64,000 nt of DNA. Source: Bacteroidetes bacterium GWB2_32_14. Its GTDB lineage: Bacteria > Bacteroidota > Bacteroidia > Bacteroidales > UBA12077. Where the stretch lies: the NCBI GenBank assembly GCA_001768235.1, contig MENK01000014.1:62001-126000 (forward strand), written 5' to 3'. This document shows, piece after piece, positions 53,388 through 62,170 of this stretch (positions are counted from its first letter, which is position 1; each line of letters starts with the position of its first letter). The notes beneath the pieces were generated by a model. That model ran no database searches. It was not told the origin of the DNA and was given only the letters and a program-made list of their open reading frames with translations. Both the position numbers and the translations under genes were made by a program.

Positions 53388-54680
53388 ATGTTTAATCGTT
53401 TTAAAAATATAATAAGCCCAATACTACACCCTGTTGTACCGGGAGCAGCTTTGATTACACCCATAGCACCAACAGGTTTAACATTGCTTGTTGTTTCCGA
53501 TACCGTTATTCGATTAACATGGACCGACAATTCAAACAACGAAGCTGGATTCTCTATTGAGCGTTCAGACGATTTAGGACTTACATATACCGAAATAGAT
53601 ACCGTAGCTGCAGGCATAGAAACTTACGACAGCGAAAGTTTAACACAAGAAACAGAATATTACTATCGTGTACGTGCTTACAAAGGCTCAAAATATTCAG
53701 CTTATTGCGATGCTGCAAACGCAACTACTTACACATTCTCTTTTACTAATCTTACAGGATTTTATACACAATCAGCAGAAGGAGAAGATTTAGTTGATAA
53801 ACTAGGTGGTGTTTCAATTCCTTATGTAAGCGGTTCGGGATTAGATCAACTATTTGATTTTTCAGTTTTAAACGACGATCGATTTGATAAAGGTTCGTAT
53901 GTTGGCAACGCTTTTGGATTACCCGAAACCTACAATTTTCCTTATGTTGGTATTTATTACGATGCCACAAGTGAAATGACTAGACATTATTGGAAGATGA
54001 CTGATTTTGCTTATGCTGTTATTTTAAGTCAATCGCTTTTAGCAGATAATATGTTCTTCTTAAAAGCATTAGCCACAACAGATACAAGTAATGTAATAGC
54101 AAGTTGGAGCGAACTATTAATTTATTCAGTTGCTCAAACATCGACGAATTTAACTAAGCTAAAAAATTACATAGGTATTCAAGATACATTCTATTCTGCC
54201 AATATAGCAACCAATGGGGATTTTGTTACTGATAGCAACTCAGATGGATTAGCGGATAATTGGGATGGGATTAAAGATACTACTAACTCATCTTATGCTA
54301 TCAATATTATTCAAAATGGATTTACAACTAAAAATCAGAATACTACTAAAATAACAGTGACAGGATATGTACGAATAATGAGAGTTACCGGTAATATTTA
54401 TACTATTGGCAAAAAATATTTATTACAGTATGAATACAGGTCTAATGGTTTGTTTGTTGCTAATACGTATGATGGTGTTAATGTGTATGCCAAAAATTGT
54501 GCAATAAATACAGCAAATGCAATAGCGTGTGAACTTGAATTTACAGCAACAGGTATTGGAGGGCTTTATCCTGTCAGATTTTATGGATACGGTGCGGTAA
54601 ATAATGCGCCTATTGGTCAATACATTGAGATTGGCAATGTAGTATTAAGAATTAAATACGAAAACTATTACGCATCATGA
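53388..54680 (+). CDS. Fibronectin type III domain virion protein
   Basis: 430 residues. Residues 25-115 form one Fn3 domain (IRLTWTDNSNNEAGFSIERS, then TEYYYRVRAYKGSKYSAY). Residues about 120-430 are beta-rich and polar, as in carbohydrate-binding or fibre domains. It is probably a tail or surface adhesin. The last 4 bases overlap the next ATG. Confidence 0.65.
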   Translation: MFNRFKNIISPILHPVVPGAALITPIAPTGLTLLVVSDTVIRLTWTDNSNNEAGFSIERSDDLGLTYTEIDTVAAGIETYDSESLTQETEYYYRVRAYKGSKYSAYCDAANATTYTFSFTNLTGFYTQSAEGEDLVDKLGGVSIPYVSGSGLDQLFDFSVLNDDRFDKGSYVGNAFGLPETYNFPYVGIYYDATSEMTRHYWKMTDFAYAVILSQSLLADNMFFLKALATTDTSNVIASWSELLIYSVAQTSTNLTKLKNYIGIQDTFYSANIATNGDFVTDSNSDGLADNWDGIKDTTNSSYAINIIQNGFTTKNQNTTKITVTGYVRIMRVTGNIYTIGKKYLLQYEYRSNGLFVANTYDGVNVYAKNCAINTANAIACELEFTATGIGGLYPVRFYGYGAVNNAPIGQYIEIGNVVLRIKYENYYAS

Positions 54681-55051
54681 GATATCCGAACGGAATAGAG
54701 ATATACATAGATAAAAGCAAATTAACAGACGAGCAGTTTGCTTACTTGCAGGAAAACTACGATGTTGAGTTGTACGCTGCAAAAAATGAATTTACCCTAT
54801 GGATTCACGACGATGGCTATAAACCTTTTCAGACTGAGTTATTTCAATATTTAGGAGCAGCAAAAGGGTGTTTTAATAACAGAACTAAACAAGATCACTT
54901 AGATTTATTTATCGAAGCTATTGAAATAGATGAATTTGGAATTGAAATAAACGGGGTAAAATACAAAAACTTAACTTTTACCGAAATACTAAAAGGAGTT
55001 GATTTATCTAAAGTTATTTTTAAAAGAGAATTATATAATCTTTATAATTAA
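54677..55051 (+). CDS. Hypothetical phage protein
   Basis: 124 residues. The N-terminal YPNGIEIYIDKSKLTDEQF resembles proteins found next to phage tail fibres, but no family is recognised. It is translationally coupled to the Fn3 gene. Confidence 0.5.
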   Translation: MRYPNGIEIYIDKSKLTDEQFAYLQENYDVELYAAKNEFTLWIHDDGYKPFQTELFQYLGAAKGCFNNRTKQDHLDLFIEAIEIDEFGIEINGVKYKNLTFTEILKGVDLSKVIFKRELYNLYN

Positions 55052-55052
55052 T

Positions 55053-55064
55053 CTAACCACCACC
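55053..55064 (+). promoter_or_regulatory. Early-type leader motif in the lysis region
   Basis: CTAACCACCACC ends 4 bases before the ATG at 55069 and is a shortened copy of the early leader. Confidence 0.4.
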
Positions 55065-55068
55065 ACAA

Positions 55069-55341
55069 ATGAAACAAGAAGAACGCGAGTTAATTGAGGA
55101 AAAGTTCAGGGGTGTGTATTTGCACCAGGAAAATAACTTTAACCTGATTAACGAGAAACTCTCTCACATACTCGAGCAAACAACCAAAACAAACGGGCGT
55201 GTTACAGTGCTCGAATGCGAAACAAAGTCGGTAAGATTCTTTTCTAAAAAACCTTTGTTTTTTGTCCTTATACTTTTAGGATTGATGTTGCTTGCATCAA
55301 CAATGAATTTTGCAGAACTAGTGAAGTTATTAATTAAATAA
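55069..55341 (+). CDS. Small single-span membrane protein, lysis region
   Basis: 90 residues. The N-terminal 50 residues are charged and helical, and residues 64-82 (FFVLILLGLMLLASTMNF) form one membrane span. Its place just before the endolysin suggests a lysis accessory such as a spanin or second holin. No family match is certain. Confidence 0.5.
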   Translation: MKQEERELIEEKFRGVYLHQENNFNLINEKLSHILEQTTKTNGRVTVLECETKSVRFFSKKPLFFVLILLGLMLLASTMNFAELVKLLIK

Positions 55342-55344
55342 ACC

Positions 55345-55791
55345 ATGAGAGCATTTGGCAAAACATCAAACGACAGGTTAAATACAGCTAACAGCGATAT
55401 TCAGCTTGTAATGCGTAAATCGGTTGCAACATGCCCTGTTGATTTTGGTATTGCACAAGGTGGTAGAACCTACGAACAACAGCTCGAGTATTTTCTTAAA
55501 GGCGCCAGCTCGTTAGATCCACGCGATCTAAAACAAAAAGAAAAAGCAAAACACCTGCACACACCATCTGATGCTGTAGATATATATATTTATATACCGG
55601 AACGAAACGACATGATGTACGATAAAGAACATCTTGCTTTTGTTGCCGGGTGGATTCTATGTACTGCCGATAGGTTGTTTAGAGAAGGCAAAATCAAAAG
55701 AAAGCTTCGCTGGGGTGGCAACTGGGATGGCGATGGTATTTTAATCATAGACCAGCAACTACAAGACAGGCCCCATTTCGAAACCATATAA
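55345..55791 (+). CDS. Endolysin, M15 family L-Ala-D-Glu peptidase-like
   Basis: 148 residues. FGIAQGGRTYEQQLEYFLKG, HLHTPSDAVDIYIY and DRPHFETI hold the zinc ligands (His, Asp, His) of the M15 VanY/endolysin family. It should cut the peptide stem of peptidoglycan at host lysis. No signal peptide is present, so export depends on the holin. It lies between two membrane protein genes. Confidence 0.8.
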   Translation: MRAFGKTSNDRLNTANSDIQLVMRKSVATCPVDFGIAQGGRTYEQQLEYFLKGASSLDPRDLKQKEKAKHLHTPSDAVDIYIYIPERNDMMYDKEHLAFVAGWILCTADRLFREGKIKRKLRWGGNWDGDGILIIDQQLQDRPHFETI

Positions 55792-55802
55792 AAAATACAC
55801 AT

Positions 55803-56222
55803 ATGAAAATTGGAACTAAAATAATTGAAGCAGCAGGTTCGCTTGTTAAAAACATTGGCGATGCTTTCGATAGTAATTTAACTACCCAGGAAGAAAAAAT
55901 AGAAGCCAAAACAAAACTGCTTAACGAAGCTAACAGCTTAACCAGTTTATTAATTGAATCGCAAAAAGAAATACTAACAGCAGAAATGCAGGGCAATTGG
56001 TTACAGCGAAGCTGGCGGCCGATTACAATGCTTTGTTTTACACTGGTTGTTATTTATGCCTATTTCTTACAGCCTGCGTTTTTTCCAAACGCTGTAAACG
56101 TTTATAAAGTATTGCCTGGCGATTTTTGGGAGCTGTTAAGTATTGGAATGGGTGGTTATGTTATTGGCCGAAGTGCCGAAACAATAAGCAAAAATGTTGC
56201 TGAAGCAATTAAGAAAAAATGA
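55803..56222 (+). CDS. Holin of the 3TM type
   Basis: 139 residues. The helical N-terminus is followed by WLQRSWRPITMLCFTLVVIY, a motif of the 3TM holin family (the RSWRP block). Two hydrophobic segments (MLCFTLVVIYAYFL and FWELLSIGMGGYVIG) are clear. It would open the inner membrane to let the endolysin through. The next gene overlaps its stop. Confidence 0.7.
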   Translation: MKIGTKIIEAAGSLVKNIGDAFDSNLTTQEEKIEAKTKLLNEANSLTSLLIESQKEILTAEMQGNWLQRSWRPITMLCFTLVVIYAYFLQPAFFPNAVNVYKVLPGDFWELLSIGMGGYVIGRSAETISKNVAEAIKKK

Positions 56223-56971
56223 TAGAAATAAAACACGGCAAAAATGTGCGCAGGTCTAAGTCGTGGGATGAGTTAACCCAGTCGGAACTGCTTGAAGTAT
56301 TCAGGGTGATGAATGCTCCATGGTATGATTCAACATCGCGGCTGGAGTTGTCGAAGTTTCTAGACCAGAAAAGAGAAACCAACAGGTTTGTTATTCAACA
56401 TATTGCTGTTTATCCAGAAATGAAAACCATTGAGAAATGGGCTGTATTTTTAAGATTAAAAAATGGGATGCGCCTGTATGGACCAGAAGACGGATTTAAA
56501 AATGTTACCATGGGTGAGTTCTTATTTGCCGATACCTATTACTTTGCATATGCCCGCGATAAAAACCCGGAACAGCTGAATAAATTTATTGCAACACTCT
56601 TTAGGCCCAGGCGCAAAAAATACAGGAAAGGCAATCGCGATGTACGTGAAGACTTTAACGAAACACTTATTCCCGGGCGATCCATGCTTATTGAAAAACT
56701 AATACCCGAAGCACGTTTGGCAATACTATTTAACTATGGAGCCGTGCGCAAGGATATGTGTAAAAAGTTTACCCATCTTTTTCCTGTAAGAGAAAAAACA
56801 CAGCCCGTGGATAATAAGCCCATAAGTTTGCCAGAATGGCATAAGTGGATGTGGAACCTTGCCGACGGAAACACCGACGAAGATTTCGATAAGGTAGCAC
56901 GATCATTGTGCTTAAATATTCTGAGTAAGATTGACGATTTAATTAAGGATAGTAAAAACAAAAAGCGCTAG
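56219..56971 (+). CDS. Hypothetical phage tail-region protein
   Basis: 250 residues, basic. RSKSWDELTQSELLEVFRV at the start and RPRRKKYRKGNRDVREDF mid-protein stand out. No family is recognised. Two minus-strand genes follow, so it is the last gene of this plus-strand segment. A tail-assembly chaperone role would be inferred from position only. Confidence 0.5.
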   Translation: MIEIKHGKNVRRSKSWDELTQSELLEVFRVMNAPWYDSTSRLELSKFLDQKRETNRFVIQHIAVYPEMKTIEKWAVFLRLKNGMRLYGPEDGFKNVTMGEFLFADTYYFAYARDKNPEQLNKFIATLFRPRRKKYRKGNRDVREDFNETLIPGRSMLIEKLIPEARLAILFNYGAVRKDMCKKFTHLFPVREKTQPVDNKPISLPEWHKWMWNLADGNTDEDFDKVARSLCLNILSKIDDLIKDSKNKKR

Positions 56972-57021
56972 TAGTTTGTTACACTAAAAAGGAGAGCCCA
57001 CACCCTCCTAAAAGACCGATA

Positions 57022-57156
57022 CTAATTATCGATTTTTACCCAGAATCTAAAGAATCTGGATCGTATTGGATAAATGATCTTTCCATTCTTACGAATGAAA
57101 CGACAAAAAACCAACTTATAACCAGGACGATCTTTTTGTTCGTTAATTGTATTCAT
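57022..57156 (-). CDS. Small minus-strand protein with a strong Shine-Dalgarno site
   Basis: 44 residues from ATG 57156. AGGAGG lies 8 bases upstream of the start, which is unusual in Bacteroidota, where such sites are rare. The protein (IRKNGKIIYPIRSRFFRFWV) is basic and aromatic. No family is recognised. Longer in-frame starts to 57258 cross a terminator, so the short form is better. Confidence 0.5.
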   Translation of the reverse strand: MNTINEQKDRPGYKLVFCRFIRKNGKIIYPIRSRFFRFWVKIDN

Positions 57157-57229
57157 CGAAGTTTCCTCCTTTCTGGGATCTTTATATTGGCAGATCGCCT
57201 GGCCATGTCGTCCCCACAGACGACAAAAA

Positions 57230-57256
57230 CCCGGTTGTGGGTTCCGGGCTTTTTTC
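57230..57256. terminator. Bidirectional terminator inside the minus-strand island
   Basis: CCCGG (57230-57234) pairs with CCGGG (57244-57248), preceded by AAAAA and followed by CTTTTTT. It can stop the minus-strand upstream gene and any plus-strand readthrough. Confidence 0.7.
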
Positions 57257-57365
57257 AATTTTGCGGTTTTCTCATGTTAGTAAGAGGAATCCGATTGTCA
57301 TACAATTAACTCGTCAAATATATGCAGGATAAAATACAAAATCTATGTTATAAAACATATTTTTA

Positions 57366-57644
57366 TTATTTCTCCTTCAGCATCCAGTACAAATCAAACC
57401 CTGTACTTTTTTTAATCATTGTTGTTTTAAATCCACATGTTTCGAGAGTAGTCATTACCTGGTTGTCGGTAATTTCGGGAAGTATATCTGCAAACTTGTC
57501 GGTAATTTCCTGTGTTGTTAACAAGAGCGAACCAACTTCTGTATTAACCGGTTTATAGTTTTTAATAAACAGGTCGGTTAACTTCTTTAACAAGATATCA
57601 CTTATTTCTTGTTGTTGCGCGGGTGCGTTTTCATCGTTATCCAT
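57366..57644 (-). CDS. Minus-strand hypothetical protein with early-type leader
   Basis: 92 residues from ATG 57644. A longer frame to 57830 overlaps the plus-strand promoter and is unlikely. It is acidic (DNDENAPAQQQEISDILLKK) and has no recognised family. It lies against the direction of the late genes, with its own leader motif and -7 box (TACATTTG) on the minus strand, so it is probably expressed in the lysogen or early. Confidence 0.55.
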   Translation of the reverse strand: MDNDENAPAQQQEISDILLKKLTDLFIKNYKPVNTEVGSLLLTTQEITDKFADILPEITDNQVMTTLETCGFKTTMIKKSTGFDLYWMLKEK

Positions 57645-57663
57645 GGTGTATATTTTGGTTAGG
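57645..57663 (-). promoter_or_regulatory. Early-type leader motif on the minus strand
   Basis: CCTAACCAAAATATACACC (minus strand) abuts the ATG at 57644. A -7-like TACATTTG lies just upstream. Confidence 0.5.
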
Positions 57664-57706
57664 TATAATGCAAATGTATAAAATGTAAATACAAAAAGCC
57701 TGTTCC

Positions 57707-57743
57707 CTGTCCTTTTTTTGCATTCATCAGCCTTGCATATTTG
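57707..57743 (+). promoter_or_regulatory. Candidate phage late promoter, copy 4
   Basis: CTGTCC and seven T then G (57707) lie 33 bases before CATATTTG ending at 57743. The ATG is 14 bases on, as in copy 3. Confidence 0.6.
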
Positions 57744-57757
57744 CAAATAAAAAGCGT

Positions 57758-58255
57758 ATGTACAGCGAACTGGAGCAATATTTCGAGAACATTGCCAAAA
57801 ATCACATATCCATAAATCACACGGCAACAAACAAACACTTTTTCAGGATCGATGTTGAAGAAGTGTTAACCAGGATTACTACAAAGGTAAACTATCCTTT
57901 TCTTTCGCTCGAGCGTGCCGAGTTTATGTTAGCGGGGCCTAACAACGATAACGTATCGCAACAACGAACTGTTGCGCTCATGTATATCGATAAATATGCC
58001 GAAGGCGATTACGACGCCATAAATACCATTTACGACCTGAGCGAGAAGGTTGCGCAAGACATTGTTAACCGCTTGTTGTACGACATGGAAACAGGAGTGC
58101 AACCATCTATATTACGTGGCTTTAACGTGAACACGGTAAACGTGCAGCATTTGCCATTGCATCCAACGAACAACCATACAGGGGTTCGAATAACACTAAC
58201 CCTTGATAGTAAATATAACCGAACAATTGATAAATCTAAATGGAAGGATTTATAA
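57758..58255 (+). CDS. Hypothetical phage tail-region protein
   Basis: 165 residues, soluble. DVEEVLTRITTKVNYPFLSL and NHTGVRITLTLDSKYNRTI are the main blocks. No family is recognised. It starts after the fourth late promoter candidate and precedes the large tail genes, so a tail completion or neck role is possible. Confidence 0.55.
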   Translation: MYSELEQYFENIAKNHISINHTATNKHFFRIDVEEVLTRITTKVNYPFLSLERAEFMLAGPNNDNVSQQRTVALMYIDKYAEGDYDAINTIYDLSEKVAQDIVNRLLYDMETGVQPSILRGFNVNTVNVQHLPLHPTNNHTGVRITLTLDSKYNRTIDKSKWKDL

Positions 58256-58256
58256 A

Positions 58257-59387
58257 ATGGCAATAACAATAAACCAGGCGCCGGCAATAGTTGATTTCTG
58301 TTTTAATAAGCCCGCGTTTAAAATAACAAGCAATGCATCACCAGTAAAACTTGTAGCACGTATATATGTTGAAGTGGTCAGGTGGTCAACTACATATGAA
58401 CAGGTTCCGGATATTTATCTCGATCCAGATAGTAATGATTCTGCAGTATTTTACATAGGTAATATTTTAAGAGAATATTTTGATATTATAAAAACAGACC
58501 TTTGGAACCTGGCAGACCCAGAACAAGATTTGTACGCGTTAAAATACTACTATGTTAAGTTTTACGAATGGGATGGTGATTCGTTAAATAATTTGAATCA
58601 GCCTGATGGTTGCTGGATGCTTTACGGCAAACTTGATTATCAGGCTTGGCCAGGGCATTCATTTTTTACATCACTTGCATCAAAATTGAACTATTTAAAT
58701 AACATAGGTACAAGAGTTCGTTGCTGGGTCAATTCTAAACACTTTATTTATTTTTTAAACCATGTAGGAACAGAAGATATCGACCTTGTTGCCCAGATTT
58801 TTTATACCGACAAAACCAACGAAACACAAGTTATTAAATCGTTAATAGAAGTTCCCCGGTACGATGTAATTGTTTTTCCTGCAGGATATGGGCAATTAAA
58901 CATTGGAAGTTTTACACCGGCAAAAACCGTTTATAGGTACGACTTGTCGGTTTATATTAGCGGTGGTGCACAGGTAGGTAAAACCGTTTCGTTCTATATC
59001 GAAAACAAACCTTGGTTTGGAAAACAGTTTTTATTCCGAAACAACTATGGTGTGTTTGAATCAATGCTATGCGAAGGAAAAGAAGAAGCGGAGATAAATG
59101 CCACTTTAGAAACAAGCAAAAAACGATTGGCTTACGATTACAGTGCCACCGACTTTGAATATGTGCAGCGGGTAAAATCTAAGACACAGGAGTTTAAGGC
59201 AAATACCGGCGGACTTATACGCAGCGAAGCAGAACACCTGCACGAGATGCTTAACGACAAGTTTTTCAAAATTGGCGAATCATCAATTATTCCATGCAAC
59301 ATTTTAAGCAAATCGATTAAGGTGTATAACGAAGAAGACGATTTACACAGCATTGAGTTTAGTTACCAATATGCATTCGAGTTATGA
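58257..59387 (+). CDS. Hypothetical phage tail protein
   Basis: 376 residues from ATG 58257, one base after the previous stop; the frame also extends upstream to 58203. It is beta-rich (VDFCFNKPAFKITSNASPVK) with no recognised family. It overlaps the next gene by 4 bases (ATGA), so the two are likely partners in tail or tip assembly. Confidence 0.55.
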   Translation: MAITINQAPAIVDFCFNKPAFKITSNASPVKLVARIYVEVVRWSTTYEQVPDIYLDPDSNDSAVFYIGNILREYFDIIKTDLWNLADPEQDLYALKYYYVKFYEWDGDSLNNLNQPDGCWMLYGKLDYQAWPGHSFFTSLASKLNYLNNIGTRVRCWVNSKHFIYFLNHVGTEDIDLVAQIFYTDKTNETQVIKSLIEVPRYDVIVFPAGYGQLNIGSFTPAKTVYRYDLSVYISGGAQVGKTVSFYIENKPWFGKQFLFRNNYGVFESMLCEGKEEAEINATLETSKKRLAYDYSATDFEYVQRVKSKTQEFKANTGGLIRSEAEHLHEMLNDKFFKIGESSIIPCNILSKSIKVYNEEDDLHSIEFSYQYAFEL

Positions 59388-61645
59388 TTGAATTTATAAA
59401 AGATAATGTAGCGCTGGCGCTCGACCCGAAAACAAAAATACGGCTTGAGTTTAACTCTCCGCTTTTTGCCGAAGATGTAATAGAAGCTACCAAAGTATTT
59501 TGGTTCGACCTGCCTTTAAACGCCACCAACATAAAAGCACTGGGGCACAGTAACCAGCCCGGGGCAAGTGGCAAGATGCAGGTTTACAGCAACTATTATT
59601 TACGCATAATGGGATTTATTGAGCTAAAAGGCTCCCTTGTCGTGAGAACAATTTCCGACAAGTTTAGAGTTGCATTTACAACCAACGACCTGGCACAATA
59701 CAAAAAAACCCTGCTAACCGATTTCGGCTGGGGCGACGACATAACGCTGGGTGTTACAACCGAAGATGTGTTCGACTTTGCCGAAGCACAGATACTCGAA
59801 GAATTTCCCGACGTAGATTTTAATTTCCCGCGAATTTACAACCCTTCGTTTTACGGCGATATAAACCCGGCATTCGATGGCTTTTTAAACAACTACACTT
59901 ATAAGGGAAACCTGGGATTAACCGATGGCTTTTTAAGAAACGGGATAAATGAAGACCCGGGCGAAGAAGATCTGCCAACGGGTGTTGTTAACCAGAATGC
60001 CTTAGTTCCCATGTTTTATTTACAACACATATTAACCGAGCTTGCCGACATACTGGGGTTTGTTTTTACAGGAGAGTTTTTTACCGATACCGACCTGCAG
60101 CAAATTATGTTGTACAACGATTTCGATTTAGCATGGAACGAAAAAGAATACTGGATTGAATGTAGTGGTGGAAGTTATGTGTTGGGTGCACACCCTATAA
60201 CATTTTCCACTTATACAATGGGAGATAATGCAACATTTAACGGTTCGTACTTTACAGTAGAACACGTGGGGTTACACGAGTTTTATTTACGCGTTGTTTT
60301 ATCGAGACCTTTATCTTATACCGATGCTCCTGTAATTTCTGTATGGAATAACACGACTAACGAAATATTAGGAACTGCTACATGTGATGACGGATTAACA
60401 GAAGTAACACTTATTCTGTATTGTTCGGCATTTATGGAAACTGCAAACATAGGTGATCATGTTTATTTTTATTGTACCCTGGCTCATGTTTTTACAGAGT
60501 GGACTATGGTAGAAGCAGAAGGAAGTGTTGTAAACTCTAGTCAAACAGATTTAAACCGCCTTGCCAAATCGGCAAATTTAAAAAACCATGTTCCTAAAAT
60601 GATGCTGAACGATTTTTTAAAAGACCTGAAAATGTTTTGGGGATTAAGCCTGTTTTTCGATAATCAAATGCAAAGCGCACAGTTTTCTTTCAATAAAGAT
60701 ATTTTAGATGCAGCTATACTCGATATTACCGATATTGTTGCTGTGGGAGAACAAATAGAAATTGCCGAAAAGAAAAACATGTCTATTGATTTCGAATGGG
60801 ATGGCGAAGATGCTGCAACCGAAGACAATTTTTTAAGTATATCAGACTTTGAGCAACTCGACGATGTGCTTATACTTACCGATGCTCCACGGGCTAAATC
60901 AACAGGAGAGATAGTAAAAGTTGCAGTTACCAATACCTATTTTAAATCGGGTGATGCCGATAACAACGAACGACGATGGTTATTTTATTCCGATATTCCA
61001 CAAAAGTGTTTTATAAACAACAGCGCCGATGAAACAACGGAAATAAAACTAAATGCAAACCCGCTGTTAATGAAAAATATTGCGCACGTAACCGTTGTTA
61101 ATAATATTATTGATATAGAACAGTCGCTTGTAGTGCCACAGATATTAAAAAAAGGAAAATCGATACTGGGAGTAAGCGAAGAAGAAGGCAGCGAAGAAGT
61201 ACTGCGTTTTATGAACTGGGTTGGAATGAGCACATATCATGTAATTGTAGGAATAGATTCAGATTACCCATTCGCCACTACATCGAACTACGAGCTCGAC
61301 AAAACAAAGTGTAAAAACATTACTCTTTTTTTAGAAGGTACCGACGGCATATACAACAACTACCTTAAAACATGGTACGAGTTTATTTCGGCAACCGAAG
61401 AAGTTACATTTAACATGGGAGTTAATTTCGGTGCAAAACACCTGTTGCAGCTTATGCAAATAATTTGCCAGCCACAAAGCGGGGATACAACAAGCAACAT
61501 TCGTTGGTTAATGATAGAATCGATAAAATATTTACCCAAAAAGCTAACAGTAGAAATTAGCATGAATAACATAGAATCTGCCGAACTGATTGCCGTTAAG
61601 CAATCGATACAGGCAACAGAAACGGGAGGGGAAAGTGGATCATAA
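59384..61645 (+). CDS. Large hypothetical tail/baseplate protein
   Basis: 753 residues. MIEFIKDNVALALDPKTKIR at the start, a middle VVNQNALVPMFYLQHILTEL, and C-terminal GGESGS. No catalytic motif is visible. Size and place before the tape measure gene fit a tail tip or baseplate hub protein of Bacteroidota siphoviruses. The function is inferred. Confidence 0.55.
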   Translation: MIEFIKDNVALALDPKTKIRLEFNSPLFAEDVIEATKVFWFDLPLNATNIKALGHSNQPGASGKMQVYSNYYLRIMGFIELKGSLVVRTISDKFRVAFTTNDLAQYKKTLLTDFGWGDDITLGVTTEDVFDFAEAQILEEFPDVDFNFPRIYNPSFYGDINPAFDGFLNNYTYKGNLGLTDGFLRNGINEDPGEEDLPTGVVNQNALVPMFYLQHILTELADILGFVFTGEFFTDTDLQQIMLYNDFDLAWNEKEYWIECSGGSYVLGAHPITFSTYTMGDNATFNGSYFTVEHVGLHEFYLRVVLSRPLSYTDAPVISVWNNTTNEILGTATCDDGLTEVTLILYCSAFMETANIGDHVYFYCTLAHVFTEWTMVEAEGSVVNSSQTDLNRLAKSANLKNHVPKMMLNDFLKDLKMFWGLSLFFDNQMQSAQFSFNKDILDAAILDITDIVAVGEQIEIAEKKNMSIDFEWDGEDAATEDNFLSISDFEQLDDVLILTDAPRAKSTGEIVKVAVTNTYFKSGDADNNERRWLFYSDIPQKCFINNSADETTEIKLNANPLLMKNIAHVTVVNNIIDIEQSLVVPQILKKGKSILGVSEEEGSEEVLRFMNWVGMSTYHVIVGIDSDYPFATTSNYELDKTKCKNITLFLEGTDGIYNNYLKTWYEFISATEEVTFNMGVNFGAKHLLQLMQIICQPQSGDTTSNIRWLMIESIKYLPKKLTVEISMNNIESAELIAVKQSIQATETGGESGS

Positions 61646-61716
61646 CCACACCCCCCAGCTTCGCTATTCACCCAGTGGGTGGATTAAGGGGTGCAAATTA
61701 TAAATTATTAATTATT

Positions 61717-62169
61717 ATGGGCGGCTTTAAACCTACGGCATATAACCAGGAGATAGTACAGTGGAAAAGCGATACCACCAACTTGCTGCGTGCTCAAATT
61801 GCAAGCATGACAAGTAAAGGTAAGGGCGAGCTGCTGGCATCGTTGCGAGGGTATATCAACTTTAGTGCCGAAGGTGATGCCTACGCCGCGGTGTGGAAAT
61901 TCGAACGACAGGGTATATTTATTTATAAAGGTGTGGGGCGCGGGTACCAGGTTGCCAATGGTAAAATTATTCGCGTAGTGCATAATAAAGACAACACCAT
62001 AACCATTGGGCGAAGGCTTGAACGACAACCTAATGATTGGATTAACCCCGTGTTTAAACAACGTATTCCTGTGCTTGTAGAAATACTGGCAAACTATTAT
62101 GCTGATAAGGCTGTACACGAGTTTTTTGTAAAAGGAATTGGTACCGATAAAAATATAAAAATAGAATAA
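61717..62169 (+). CDS. Hypothetical phage tail protein
   Basis: 150 residues from ATG 61717; the frame also runs back to a GTG at 61675 inside a GC-rich hairpin, which is unlikely. KFERQGIFIYKGVGRGYQVA and IGRRLERQPNDWINPVFKQ stand out. No family is recognised. It lies one base from the tape measure gene, so a tail assembly role is likely. Confidence 0.55.
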   Translation: MGGFKPTAYNQEIVQWKSDTTNLLRAQIASMTSKGKGELLASLRGYINFSAEGDAYAAVWKFERQGIFIYKGVGRGYQVANGKIIRVVHNKDNTITIGRRLERQPNDWINPVFKQRIPVLVEILANYYADKAVHEFFVKGIGTDKNIKIE

Positions 62170-62170
62170 C

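Noticed and set aside
57157-57258. Extended start of the 44-residue minus-strand gene
   Set aside because: The extension would cross the CCCGG/CCGGG terminator, and the strong AGGAGG site marks the start at 57156.
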